Translations under genes and position numbers: made by a program
Source: Phocoenobacter atlanticus subsp. cyclopteri
GTDB taxonomy: Bacteria > Pseudomonadota > Gammaproteobacteria > Enterobacterales > Pasteurellaceae
Reading direction: 5' to 3'
NCBI RefSeq assembly: GCF_018343795.1
Contig: NZ_CP074346.1
Coordinates: forward strand, 558,001 to 622,000
DNA length: 64,000 nt
The notes under the pieces: generated by a model
The model's database searches: none
What the model was told of the DNA's origin: nothing
The model's input: the letters and a program-made list of their open reading frames with translations, nothing else
Shown here: positions 1 to 8,851 of the stretch, piece after piece
Layout: each line of letters opens with the position of its first letter
How positions within the stretch are numbered: position 1 is the first letter of the stretch

Positions 1-985
1 CAGGGTTTTCCGTTAACCATTTAATGGCATTTGCTTTTCCTTGACCAATTTTTTCTCCTTCATAAGAGAACCAAGCCCCTGCTTTATTGATCATTTTGTG
101 GTTTACAGCAAGCGTTAATAATTCGCCTGTTTTTGAGATACCTTCGCCATACATAATATCAAAGAACGCTTCACGGAATGGTGGGGCTACTTTATTTTTA
201 ACTACTTTTACTTTTGTTTCATTCCCGATGATTTCATCACCATTTTTGATTGGCGTAGAACGACGGATATCTAAACGAACTGAAGCATAGAATTTAAGTG
301 CGTTACCCCCTGTTGTTGTTTCAGGATTGCCAAACATTACACCAATTTTCATACGAATTTGGTTAATAAAGATAACAAGACAGTTAGCATTCTTGATATT
401 TCCAGTTAGTTTACGTAATGCTTGAGACATTAAACGTGCTTGTAATCCCATATGAGAGTCACCCATATCACCTTCAATTTCAGCTTTTGGTGTTAGAGCA
501 GCAACAGAATCGACAACAATTACATCAACAGCTCCTGAGCGAACTAAAGCATCACAAATATCTAATGCTTGTTCTCCGTGATCAGGTTGTGAAATTAATA
601 ATTCTTTAGTATCTACACCTAGTTTCGTTGCATATACAGGATCTAATGCGTGTTCTGCATCAATAAAAGCACAAGTTTTTCCTAATTTTTGTGCTTGTGC
701 AATAGCAGAAAGGGTAAGCGTTGTTTTACCAGAAGATTCGGGACCATAAATTTCAACAACACGCCCCATTGGTAAGCCGCCAATACCTAAAGCGATATCA
801 AGTCCTAATGAACCTGTTGAGATTGCTTCAATATCTAACTTTTTATTTTCTCCTAAACGCATTACTGCACCTTTTCCAAATTGTTTTTCAATTTGAGCAA
901 GTGCAGCTTCAAGTGCTTTACTTTTATCTTCTGATGTTTTGTTAACTTGAACTTTAGTATTTTTTGATGGTTTTTTCTCTGCCAT
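1..985 (-). CDS. recA: RecA recombinase, C-terminal end beyond the window
   Basis: RecA is the DNA strand-exchange ATPase that also triggers LexA self-cleavage. The reading frame runs leftwards from the ATG at 983-985 and leaves the window still open, so about 328 residues are seen. Walker A GPESSGKT lies at residues 81-88, and the typical run [15 protein letters not shown] and the later [19 protein letters not shown] segment are present. The N-terminus is about 15 residues longer than in E. coli and is lysine-rich. An SOS box overlaps its promoter. Identification is certain from the continuous match to the family. Confidence 0.97.
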   Translation of the reverse strand, partial: MAEKKPSKNTKVQVNKTSEDKSKALEAALAQIEKQFGKGAVMRLGENKKLDIEAISTGSLGLDIALGIGGLPMGRVVEIYGPESSGKTTLTLSAIAQAQKLGKTCAFIDAEHALDPVYATKLGVDTKELLISQPDHGEQALDICDALVRSGAVDVIVVDSVAALTPKAEIEGDMGDSHMGLQARLMSQALRKLTGNIKNANCLVIFINQIRMKIGVMFGNPETTTGGNALKFYASVRLDIRRSTPIKNGDEIIGNETKVKVVKNKVAPPFREAFFDIMYGEGISKTGELLTLAVNHKMINKAGAWFSYEGEKIGQGKANAIKWLTENP

Positions 986-1030
986 AATTGATCCTTGTTA
1001 ATGTAATCTAATTTATTGAAGAGAATAATA

Positions 1031-1050
1031 TACTGTTTGGATATACAGTG
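1031..1050 (-). promoter_or_regulatory. LexA (SOS) box in the recA promoter
   Basis: The sequence TACTGTTTGGATATACAGTG contains CTGT-N8-ACAG, the LexA consensus. On the minus strand a -35 like TTGCAC and a -10 TATTAT are spaced 17 bases apart and flank the box, so bound LexA would cover the promoter. It lies 46-65 bases upstream of the recA start codon. Confidence 0.9.
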
Positions 1051-1112
1051 CAATAGTTTTTTTTATTTTTACGATCTTTATCGAAAAATTTAAATTTAAC
1101 ACGGTTCTTATA

Positions 1113-1144
1113 TAAAAAATCCCTCACTTTTTAATCGGTGAGGG
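1113..1144 (-). terminator. Intrinsic terminator after surA
   Basis: On the minus strand CCCTCAC and GTGAGGG form a 7-bp stem with a 10-base loop, followed by a run of T. It lies about 25 bases past the surA stop codon and separates surA from recA. Confidence 0.85.
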
Positions 1145-1168
1145 AGGAAGAGTATTTAAAAAATTAAA

Positions 1169-2098
1169 CTACTTATATTCAATTTGAGCATTTTTTCGTA
1201 ATGCTTTTACCCAGTCTTTCGATACTCGTCTAGCTTGTTGATCAACCAGTTTTTTATATGCTTTTTGTAAATAAGCATTTTCAGTGGTATTTTTTTGACG
1301 AATATCTGTAACTTTTAATATATGCCAACCAAATTTAGATTGGAATGGCGCAGAAATGACACCGACCTTTGTTGAAGTAATGTGTTTTGCAAAACGAGGA
1401 TCGTAAGCTTCAGGGAAATTCCAACCTAAATCACCACCATCTGCAGCGGAAATATAATCAAGAGAGTTTTTTTCAGCTGCTTTCTCAAAGGTGATATTGC
1501 CTGCTTTAATATCTGCAACAATTTGAGTTAATTTTTGTTTTGCCTGTCTATCATTTAAAATTGGATTTGTTTTAATTAAAATGTGGCTAACGCGGTATTG
1601 CTTTGTTGTTGCTTTTTTTACTTTTCCTTTTGCTCGATCTTCTGCAAGCATCTTTTTGCCTAATGCCTGAACTTCTTTAGGATCTACTTGAATTGATTTA
1701 CCAATAGAAATTTGACGCACTTGATCCATTTTCATCTGTTCTGCTATTTGTTGTGCATATTGATCTAATGTAATACCTTGATAATCCAAGGCATCAAGAA
1801 GTTGACCATAAGTGATGCCATTTTGAGCTGCAATATTTTCAATCACTTTATAAACTTGAGAATAATCAATTCTAATATTTGCATCTTGAATAGCTTTTTG
1901 AATAAGATAATCATCAATGGTTTTTTCAAGGGCTTTTTTATAGTTAGTGTGTTTGTTTAAGTTATGTTTAACTTGGCTTTCCATAATCATATTGCCATCG
2001 ACTAATGCAACGACACGTTCTTTTGCAATAGTGAATTGGCTTATTGTTATTAATGCGATAAATGTAATAAAAGATGATTTTATAAAGTTAAATTTCAT
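1169..2098 (-). CDS. surA: SurA-type periplasmic peptidyl-prolyl isomerase/chaperone
   Basis: SurA escorts outer-membrane proteins across the periplasm. From the ATG at 2098 the product is 309 residues with a signal peptide (MKFNFIKSSF... ending in TIA), a SurA N-domain, and one parvulin domain at about residues 166-262 with YRVSHILIK and the GGDLGW motif. E. coli SurA has two parvulin domains and is about 430 residues; single-domain short forms are normal in Pasteurellaceae. The start is chosen because AAAGGA lies 6 bases upstream; an ATG directly before it (2101) is the alternative, and the longer open frame to 2158 has no ribosome site. It follows hldE on the same strand. Confidence 0.88.
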   Translation of the reverse strand: MKFNFIKSSFITFIALITISQFTIAKERVVALVDGNMIMESQVKHNLNKHTNYKKALEKTIDDYLIQKAIQDANIRIDYSQVYKVIENIAAQNGITYGQLLDALDYQGITLDQYAQQIAEQMKMDQVRQISIGKSIQVDPKEVQALGKKMLAEDRAKGKVKKATTKQYRVSHILIKTNPILNDRQAKQKLTQIVADIKAGNITFEKAAEKNSLDYISAADGGDLGWNFPEAYDPRFAKHITSTKVGVISAPFQSKFGWHILKVTDIRQKNTTENAYLQKAYKKLVDQQARRVSKDWVKALRKNAQIEYK

Positions 2099-2164
2099 CA
2101 TAATTCCTTTAATTGTATAGTATAGGTTGTTTGAGTAATAGAGAGCAAAAAAGTTCATTCATTT

Positions 2165-3589
2165 TTAAGATGTTTGAATTTTTTTAATGATATTAGATGT
2201 TGAACAACCATTTTCAAAGTTAAGCACTTTTACATCGCCACCGTTGTTCCATACCTCTTTAGCACCTGCAATATCTTCAGGGCAGTAATCGCCTCCTTTA
2301 ACTAATAGATCTGGTAATATTTCACTAATAAGACGTTGAGGGGTATCTTCTTCAAAGGCAACGACCCAGTCGACAGAAGAAAGTCCTGCTAAAACCGTCA
2401 TTCTTGAATTTAAATCATTAATAGGGCGAGTTTCCCCTTTTAAACGTTTAACTGAATTATCACTGTTTACTGCAACAATCAAACGATCCCCCAGTTTTCT
2501 TGCGTTTTCTAAATAAGACACGTGTCCAGGATGGATAATATCAAAACAACCATTTGTCATTACAACTTTTTCACCTGATTGTTTTGATTTTTTCATTACA
2601 ACTTTTAATTCTTCTTCAGAGACAATACCAAATCCTGTTTCGGCACGTTGATGAATGGCATTTTCAAGCTCCGTTGGTGTTAATGTTGAAGTTCCTAATT
2701 TACCCACAACAACCCCTGCTGCGGCATTTGCAAGATAGCAAGCTTCTTCATAACCACGACCATCAGCTAATGCGGTTGCTAACACACTAATTACCGTATC
2801 GCCAGCACCTGTTACATCAAAAACTTCTTTTGCTAAAGTAGGTAAATGGTAAGCTTCTTGATTAGGACGTAACAATGTCATTCCTTTTTCAGAACGTGTG
2901 ACCAATAGAGCAGAGAAGTCATAATCAGTCATTAATTTTAAGCCTTTTTCAATGATATCATTATCGTTTTTACAACTACCAACAACGGCTTCAAATTCAG
3001 TCATATTAGGGGTTAAAAGAGTGGCACCACGATAACGCTCAAAATCAGTGCCTTTTGGATCTATTAATACAGGTACATTCACTTTACGAGCAATTTTTAT
3101 CATATCTTGCACGGCATCTAAAGTCCCTTTGCCATAATCAGATAAAACCAATGCCCCATATTGAGCAACTTCATTGGTTAATTTTTCTAATAAAGATTGG
3201 CTTGCTGTATGATAAAAATTTTCTTCAAAATCTAAACGAAGCAATTGCTGATGGCGAGAAAGTACTCTTAGTTTTGTAATGGTTGGGTGCGTTGCCAAAG
3301 CAACACAATTGTTTTGAATATGATGTGCATTTAATAATTTATCTAAAGCATTTCCAGCATCATCTTGACCAATTAAACCGTGCAAAGTAACAGGAACATT
3401 TAATGCTGCAATATTCATTGCCACATTCGCTGCACCACCTGCGCGTTCTTCAATATCTTGAACTTTGACCACTGGAACAGGCGCTTCAGGAGAAATACGA
3501 TTTGTTGCACCAAACCAATAGCGATCTAACATTACATCACCAAGCACTAAGACCTTAGCATTTTTAAACTGAGAAGAATATTGCATCAT
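2165..3589 (-). CDS. hldE: Bifunctional heptose 7-phosphate kinase / heptose 1-phosphate adenylyltransferase
   Basis: HldE makes the ADP-heptose precursor of the LPS inner core in the cytoplasm. The 474-residue length matches E. coli (477). The N-terminal PfkB/ribokinase domain carries GDVMLDRYW near the start, [11 protein letters not shown], and the anion-hole motif GAGDT at about residue 263. The C-terminal nucleotidyltransferase domain begins at about 343 with [12 protein letters not shown], including the HxGH signature. No clear ribosome site precedes the two adjacent ATG codons at 3589 and 3586, so the exact start is uncertain. A uptake-signal-like AAGCGGT lies upstream. Confidence 0.96.
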   Translation of the reverse strand: MMQYSSQFKNAKVLVLGDVMLDRYWFGATNRISPEAPVPVVKVQDIEERAGGAANVAMNIAALNVPVTLHGLIGQDDAGNALDKLLNAHHIQNNCVALATHPTITKLRVLSRHQQLLRLDFEENFYHTASQSLLEKLTNEVAQYGALVLSDYGKGTLDAVQDMIKIARKVNVPVLIDPKGTDFERYRGATLLTPNMTEFEAVVGSCKNDNDIIEKGLKLMTDYDFSALLVTRSEKGMTLLRPNQEAYHLPTLAKEVFDVTGAGDTVISVLATALADGRGYEEACYLANAAAGVVVGKLGTSTLTPTELENAIHQRAETGFGIVSEEELKVVMKKSKQSGEKVVMTNGCFDIIHPGHVSYLENARKLGDRLIVAVNSDNSVKRLKGETRPINDLNSRMTVLAGLSSVDWVVAFEEDTPQRLISEILPDLLVKGGDYCPEDIAGAKEVWNNGGDVKVLNFENGCSTSNIIKKIQTS

Positions 3590-3677
3590 AATAATAACTA
3601 TCTATTTTTAAACTAAAATGGTTTTTGGATTTTATCATATTAAATTATATTGTGGAAATAAGCGGTAAGATGTTTCT

Positions 3678-3687
3678 TAAAATCTGT
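3678..3687. repeat. Target-site duplication, left copy
   Basis: TAAAATCTGT at 3678-3687 directly abuts the left end of the insertion sequence and is repeated exactly at 4896-4905 directly after the right end. The 10-base length suits ISAs1-family transposition. Confidence 0.92.
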
Positions 3688-4895
3688 CAGGGCAACCGCG
3701 TACTTTGTCTATAAATTAATCACACACACCAAAAATAAGCTCAGACCTCATTTCATCAGACCAGCCAGCTGATTTCAGCTTGCTTTTCATACTATTTTTA
3801 GCTGGATGTAGTCGTGCTAAATTAAGCCCTAAACGCCTAATTATTGCCATATTTTCAACGCCATCCCCCAAATAAATCGTACTATCATCTTCTTTAAAAA
3901 CAACATCAAGCACCCAATGCGCTTTATTTTCAACTTCCCAATGACCCCTAATATATTTCGCAAAGTCTTCGCAAGGAACATCTAAGCTACTGATATAAAA
4001 TACTTTTTCTTCACTTTTCTTGCCTTTGTCTTCTCTTATCCTATGAACTTGAATAAGGCTTTTAATTCCTGTCCAACCTTGAGATTCCAAAAGCCAATCA
4101 CTTATTGGTAATTTTGAATAATACCGTTGATCTATTCGACTTCTTTCACAGTTAACCTCTTGAAACTCATCTATTTTTATTGATTTTTCTCGCACTACTT
4201 TATGAAAATAACTTTCTATTTCATTTCTAAATTTCTTATGATTATTTTTCAATGGCATCACATAATCGCTCTTCTTTTCTATGATTTTCTTCGCTATTTT
4301 CTTTTGCGTATTCATCGAATCTACCGTAATGACGGCTTGATTTAGCTCTAAAATATCTATCATTTCTAGAATGCTTTCATTCTCATTTTTCTTACCTTTG
4401 GACTTATTTTGAGCTAAAATTAATCCTCTTGAACAGCTCCAAGCCGTAATACTATGTAGGGCATTATGAGGCTCTAAATGTGAACTGTTTTTTAATGTTT
4501 TACCATCTATTGCAATACACTCTTTACCTTGTGATTTTCGTATCTCATTGATAAAATTAATAAAAATATAATTTAATTTCTCAGGATTTATCCGTCTTAC
4601 AATACGAGCAATCGTATCATCAACAGGAATACCATTTTCAAAATCTCGGTATTTTCGTAACCATTTTATATTCAATTTACCAAACTGATGAATTTCACTC
4701 CATCCTTCTGCACCTGATATTACCGCACTTACGACAAGAAAAATAACATCTAAGAAGTCATGTTTTTTGTTTATATCTTTGCGAGGGTCTTCCAAATCTT
4801 TAAAAGCTGATAATATATTCATTTTTACACCTATTTGTTATTGAATAATAGGTGCTATTAGATCATATTTTTAAGAAAAGTGCGATCTTGCCCTG
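3688..4895 (-). mobile_element. ISAs1-family insertion sequence, 1208 bp, apparently intact
   Basis: The ends are imperfect inverted repeats: CAGGGCAACCGCGTACTTT at the left and, read inwards from the right, CAGGGCAAGATCGCACTTTT. They enclose one complete transposase gene. Perfect 10-bp direct repeats flank the element (3678-3687 and 4896-4905). With the element removed, the target reads as an uptake-signal region downstream of hldE. The intact frame and perfect duplication suggest recent insertion. Confidence 0.93.
3716..4822 (-). CDS. ISAs1-family DDE transposase
   Basis: The 368-residue protein has the usual ISAs1 layout: an N-terminal DUF4338/H_repeat-like segment (FKDLEDPRK, then HDFLDVIFLVVSAVISGAE), then a DDE catalytic core with IDGKTLKNS (about residue 102), VDSMNTQKK (about 168), and the glutamate in GHWEVENKAHW (about 297). 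AGGTG lies 6 bases before the ATG. The gene fills the element between its inverted repeats and has no frameshift, so it is probably active. Confidence 0.94.
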   Translation of the reverse strand: MNILSAFKDLEDPRKDINKKHDFLDVIFLVVSAVISGAEGWSEIHQFGKLNIKWLRKYRDFENGIPVDDTIARIVRRINPEKLNYIFINFINEIRKSQGKECIAIDGKTLKNSSHLEPHNALHSITAWSCSRGLILAQNKSKGKKNENESILEMIDILELNQAVITVDSMNTQKKIAKKIIEKKSDYVMPLKNNHKKFRNEIESYFHKVVREKSIKIDEFQEVNCERSRIDQRYYSKLPISDWLLESQGWTGIKSLIQVHRIREDKGKKSEEKVFYISSLDVPCEDFAKYIRGHWEVENKAHWVLDVVFKEDDSTIYLGDGVENMAIIRRLGLNLARLHPAKNSMKSKLKSAGWSDEMRSELIFGVCD

Positions 4896-4905
4896 TAAAA
4901 TCTGT
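4896..4905. repeat. Target-site duplication, right copy
   Basis: Exact copy of the 10 bases at 3678-3687, next to the right terminal inverted repeat. Confidence 0.92.
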
Positions 4906-4947
4906 AAAAAATCATTGTCAAATATCACTCAATATCAACTAAGCTTA

Positions 4948-5009
4948 TTTTTGTCTTGTCGTGTATAAAGCAAGCAATTTTTTGTCTTGTCGTGTATAAA
5001 GCAAGCAAT
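4948..5009. repeat. 31-bp direct repeat, two copies
   Basis: The unit TTTTTGTCTTGTCGTGTATA continuing with AAGCAAGCAA occurs twice with a period of 31 bases, the copies differing only in the length of the T run. It lies just outside the insertion sequence, in a stretch of about 340 bases (4823-5171) with no convincing gene. Confidence 0.85.
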
Positions 5010-5057
5010 ACCATCAAAGTGTTGATTGTATTTATCTATCCTAGTCATAATTATATT

Positions 5058-5096
5058 CGTATCGTATCGTATCGTATCGTATCGTATCGTATCGTA
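5058..5096. repeat. CGTAT pentanucleotide tract, about 7.8 copies
   Basis: Seven full copies of CGTAT followed by CGTA. Such tracts change length by slippage. Weak short open frames cross it on both strands (about 70 and 90 codons) but neither has a recognisable product or a good ribosome site, so a coding role is not supported. It lies between the insertion sequence and the 3' end of uup. Confidence 0.9.
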
Positions 5097-5136
5097 ATCA
5101 TAGGAAAAAGGTATGTTTTTATTATATTTATTATTT

Positions 5137-5158
5137 CGACAGGGCATTTACCCTGTCG
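5137..5158. terminator. REP-like palindrome, possible uup terminator
   Basis: CGACAGGG and CCCTGTCG form an 8-bp perfect stem with a 6-base loop, 14 bases past the uup stop codon. On the minus strand the following bases are A/T-rich but not a clean T run. Similar ACAGGGC-TGCCCTGT palindromes occur at 24168-24185 and 37708-37725, so it may be a dispersed repeat. Confidence 0.6.
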
Positions 5159-5171
5159 TTACATCGGTTAT

Positions 5172-7109
5172 TTAAACGCCATTCCTCATTTTTTCCAACT
5201 CTTCCCAACGCTCAAAAGCTTGTTCTAGCTCTTGCTCTTTGTCGGCTAATTTTTGTAACTGAGCATTAGTATAGCTTGCTTCTTTTACAAAAAATTCAGC
5301 TGAGTTTACTTCTTGTTGTAAGGTTTCAATCTCGGCTTCAAGCTGTTCCATTTTTTGTGGTAAACCTTCAAGTTCTAAATTTTCTTTGTAAGAAAGTTTT
5401 ACTTTTTTTACATTTTTTGGTGTGGATGTGACCGCTTGTTTTACTTCTTTTGACTCTGTCGTAAGCGGTGTCTTCTTAACTGTTTTTTGCGATTTTTCAT
5501 AGGTTGCAAATACATTATCTTGTTGCTGTTTTGCATCAAAATAACCACCCACATATTTATTTACCACGCCATTACCTTCAAAGAAATAGCACTCCGTTGC
5601 GGTGTTATCAATAAATTGACGATCGTGGCTCACGATAATCAGTGTGCCTTGATAATTAGTCAGCATTTCTTCCAAAAGCTCCAAGGTTTCTACATCAAGG
5701 TCATTGGTAGGCTCATCCAAAATCAGTAAATTATTGGGTTTTAATAATAATTTTGCTAATAATAGACGGTTTTTCTCGCCCCCTGATAATGCTTTAACTG
5801 GTGTTCTGGCACGTTGTGGTGGGAATAGGAAGTCTTGCAAATAGCCTAAAATATGGCGTTTTACACCATTCACTTCCACATCTTGTTTACCGTCTGCGAC
5901 ATTATCCATTACGGTTTTTTCTAAGTCTAATTCAGCACGGTGTTGGTCAAAATAAGCGACGTCTAATTTAGTGCCACAATGTACCGTACCAGATGTTGGT
6001 TGGAGTTGATCAAGTAATAATTTGATAAAAGTGGTTTTACCACAACCATTTGCACCCACTAGGGCAATCTTGTCACCACGCTGAATAACGGTGCTGAAAT
6101 CTTTTAATAAAAGTTTGTTTTCAACACTATAATTCACATTTTCCATTTCAAAGACAATTTTTCCTGAACGGATACGATTATCAACGGTGACTTTTACATT
6201 ACCTTGTACTTCTCGACGTTGTTGTCTTTCTTGACGTAATGATTTTAATGCTCTAACACGTCCTTCATTACGAGTACGTCTTGCTTTAATCCCTTGACGG
6301 ATCCAAACTTCTTCTTGAGCGAGTTTTTTATCAAATAGATCATTTTGAAGGGCTTCAATTCGAAGATCTTCTTCTTTGGTTTCAAGATAAGTATCATAAT
6401 TTCCAGAATAAGAGATCAATTTACCACGATCCAGATCCACAATTCGTGTTGCCATTTTACGAATAAAACTACGGTCGTGGGAAATAAAAATAATACTTCC
6501 TTTAAAGTCTAATAATAGATTTTCTAACCATGCAATCGCTTCAATATCCAAATGGTTGGTTGGTTCGTCTAATAATAAAATATCTGGATCTGCAACTAAT
6601 GCACGAGCTAAAGCAGCACGACGCACCCAACCACCCGAAAGCTCACACAAACGCATATCAGGATTTAGTTCTAAGATTTTTAAGGTATCTTGAATTTTAT
6701 TTTCAAATCGCCAACCATCGCTATGCTCTAATTTTGCTTGTATTTGCGATAATTCATTCATCAGCTGGTCAGAATAATCTGTTTGCATTTGAGTGAGAAT
6801 ATGATGATATTCTTTTAATAAATCCGCCAAATGAGCCACACCTTCTGCGACATAGTCAAAAACCGTATCTTGGATATGGCGTGGTGGATCTTGTTCCAAC
6901 CTCGCAATAACAATCCCTTTTTCAACGATTAATGAGCCATCATCCAGTTTTATTTCACCCGCAAGTACTTTCATTAAGGTGGATTTACCCGCACCATTTC
7001 TTCCAACCAAACATACTCGTTCGTTTGGTTCAATATGTAATTCACTGTGATCTAATAAAGGTTGATCACCAAAACCTAAGCACGCATTAGAGAGATTTAA
7101 TAAAGCCAT
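5172..7109 (-). CDS. uup: ABC-F family ATPase Uup
   Basis: Soluble protein with two ATP-binding domains and no membrane segments; Uup-type ABC-F proteins act on ribosomes and affect transposon excision. First Walker A GRNGAGKST near residue 36, signature LSGGW near 158, Walker B LLLDEPTNHLD near 180. Second Walker A GANGCGKTT near 352, signature LSGGEKNR near 440, Walker B LILDEPTNDLD near 463. A charged C-terminal coiled coil occupies about 565-640, which together with the 645-residue length distinguishes Uup from EttA and YheS. Transcribed alone, divergent from pabB. Confidence 0.95.
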   Translation of the reverse strand: MALLNLSNACLGFGDQPLLDHSELHIEPNERVCLVGRNGAGKSTLMKVLAGEIKLDDGSLIVEKGIVIARLEQDPPRHIQDTVFDYVAEGVAHLADLLKEYHHILTQMQTDYSDQLMNELSQIQAKLEHSDGWRFENKIQDTLKILELNPDMRLCELSGGWVRRAALARALVADPDILLLDEPTNHLDIEAIAWLENLLLDFKGSIIFISHDRSFIRKMATRIVDLDRGKLISYSGNYDTYLETKEEDLRIEALQNDLFDKKLAQEEVWIRQGIKARRTRNEGRVRALKSLRQERQQRREVQGNVKVTVDNRIRSGKIVFEMENVNYSVENKLLLKDFSTVIQRGDKIALVGANGCGKTTFIKLLLDQLQPTSGTVHCGTKLDVAYFDQHRAELDLEKTVMDNVADGKQDVEVNGVKRHILGYLQDFLFPPQRARTPVKALSGGEKNRLLLAKLLLKPNNLLILDEPTNDLDVETLELLEEMLTNYQGTLIIVSHDRQFIDNTATECYFFEGNGVVNKYVGGYFDAKQQQDNVFATYEKSQKTVKKTPLTTESKEVKQAVTSTPKNVKKVKLSYKENLELEGLPQKMEQLEAEIETLQQEVNSAEFFVKEASYTNAQLQKLADKEQELEQAFERWEELEKMRNGV

Positions 7110-7283
7110 ATTTTCCTTAAGGCATAATTGAAAAAATAATTAGAGTGATTTTAACAGATCTAATCATAATTATTAATGTTTGAATGTATTTATTGAAAAA
7201 TTATTTAGTCATCACTGATAACTTGAGGTATGATTTAAGTCAATAAATTACTCTATATAGCAAATATTTCTTTAAATAATCCA

Positions 7284-8254
7284 ATGCAAAATTTTATTCA
7301 AATAGCAAATCAACTTGGTAAACAAAAAGTTCCTTTTTTGTTTATTATTGATTTTGAACAACAAAAACCATTAATAGTACCTATTAAAGAGTCGGATACA
7401 AGCGGTATGATGTTTGAGTTTTTTTGCAAAATAACCTAAATAAGAAACCAATCATTACTAAACCTTTTGAATTTTCATTTATTCCGATGGAATATGCAAA
7501 GTATAAAAAAGGGTTTGAATTGGTTAAAAATCATATTCAAGCAGGTAACAGCTATTTACTTAATTTAACCTATCCTACACAAATTAATACAAATTATAAT
7601 TTAGAAGAACTATTTTTTTCTGCAAAAGCAAAATATAAATTGTTACTTAAAGAACAGTTTGTCTGTTTTTCACCAGAAACCTTTGTCCGCATTGAGAATA
7701 ATAAAATTTACTCTTACCCGATGAAAGGCACTATTAATGCCAATCTCCCAAATGCAAAACATACTTTGCTAAATTGTAAAAAAGAGATTGCAGAGCATAA
7801 TACTATTGTGGATTTAATCCGTAATGATTTATCCATTGTGGCAAAAAATATTGAAGTTACAAAATACCGTTACCTTGAAAAATTAAACACTTACAAAGGT
7901 GCAATTTATCAAACCAGTTCTGAAATTTGTGGGGAATTATCAACTAATTGGCAAAATGAAATTGGAACAATTCTAGCAAAATTATTACCTGCGGGTTCAG
8001 TTAGTGGCGCACCAAAAGAAAAAACGGTTCAGATTATTCAACAGGCAGAAAAACAATCTAGAGGCTATTATACTGGCGTTTTTGGTTATTTTGATGGTGA
8101 GTATTTAGACAGTGCCGTCGCCATTCGCTATATAGAAAAACAAGGTACAAAATTAATATTTCGAAGTGGCGGAGGGATTACCTCACAAAGCAATATTGAT
8201 GATGAATATAATGAAATTTTAGAGAAAGTTTATGTGCCAATTCCCTCTATTTGA
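7284..8254 (+). pseudogene. pabB: PabB-like aminodeoxychorismate synthase component I, frameshifted in a T run
   Basis: The enzyme converts chorismate to aminodeoxychorismate for folate synthesis. The frame opens at ATG 7284 (MQNFIQIANQLGKQKVPFLF) and runs to a stop at 7437. The rest of the protein is in another frame from about 7418 to 8254. That part carries GNSYLLNLTYP, EIAEHNTIVDLIRNDLS, GSVSGAPKEKT and YYTGVFGYFDG, all typical of the chorismate-binding domain. The frames meet at seven T (7419-7425); an eighth T would restore one protein of about 323 residues. The run is part of an uptake signal that starts ACAAGCGGT at 7398. It overlaps pabC by 23 bases. The lesion may be a mutation, slippage or a sequence error. 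Confidence 0.85.
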
Positions 8255-8831
8255 AACACTTTCCATTGTAGATGGAAAGATCAAAAATCTTAAATATCAT
8301 CAGCAACGTGTTGATTATGCAATAAAATATTATTTTAACAGCAAACAAGCGGTGAGATTTTTTTCAGAATTTACAATTCCTAATAAGTTTCAACAAGGGC
8401 AAGTACGTTGTCGAATTGATTATAATATGACAGATTTTAATTGCCGATTTTCTTGCTATACACCTAAAAAAATTCACTCTTTTCAATGTGTTTACACACA
8501 AAATTTAGATTATCAATTTAAATATGCTAATCGTGAAAAATTAGACAATTTAAAAAGACAAAATAGTGATGAAGTGATTATTATCAATAACGGCTTTGTG
8601 ACGGATTGCACTATTGGAAATTTGATTTTTCTAAAACAAAATCAATGGTATAGCTCAAATCATTATTTATTAAAAGGAACGCAACTAAGTTATTTAGTTG
8701 ATCAACAAAAAGTACAACTTATTGATATTCCAGTTGAAAAAATAGCTGAATTTGAAAAAATTATGATGATCAATGCACTTAATCCATTTGATGAAAATAA
8801 TACGATGACCATAGACTGTATTAAAATTTAA
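8232..8831 (+). CDS. pabC: Aminotransferase class IV, probable aminodeoxychorismate lyase
   Basis: The expected step is release of 4-aminobenzoate from aminodeoxychorismate. The 199-residue protein is shorter than E. coli PabC (269) but similar in size to Pasteurellaceae versions. It has FETLSIVDGKIKNLKYHQQR at the start, a lysine in YANREKLDNLKRQ that fits the PLP-binding position, and SDEVIIINNGFVTDCTIGN, the class IV signature. It overlaps the 3' end of pabB by 23 bases, which suggests translational coupling. Function is by family and context; a branched-chain or D-amino-acid transaminase is less likely. Confidence 0.8.
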   Translation: MCQFPLFETLSIVDGKIKNLKYHQQRVDYAIKYYFNSKQAVRFFSEFTIPNKFQQGQVRCRIDYNMTDFNCRFSCYTPKKIHSFQCVYTQNLDYQFKYANREKLDNLKRQNSDEVIIINNGFVTDCTIGNLIFLKQNQWYSSNHYLLKGTQLSYLVDQQKVQLIDIPVEKIAEFEKIMMINALNPFDENNTMTIDCIKI

Positions 8832-8851
8832 ATCTTTTTTATATAGTATTT

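Noticed and set aside
418..945. Short plus-strand frames over recA
   Set aside because: They are antisense shadows of a strongly conserved gene, with leucine/glutamine-rich translations and no ribosome sites.
4948..5096. CRISPR array
   Set aside because: Repeats are tandem without spacers, and no cas gene is present.
4935..5228. Open frames of 70 and 90 codons crossing the CGTAT tract
   Set aside because: Products are low-complexity translations of the repeats, with no good ribosome site; the rightward one runs into uptake into the 3' end of uup.
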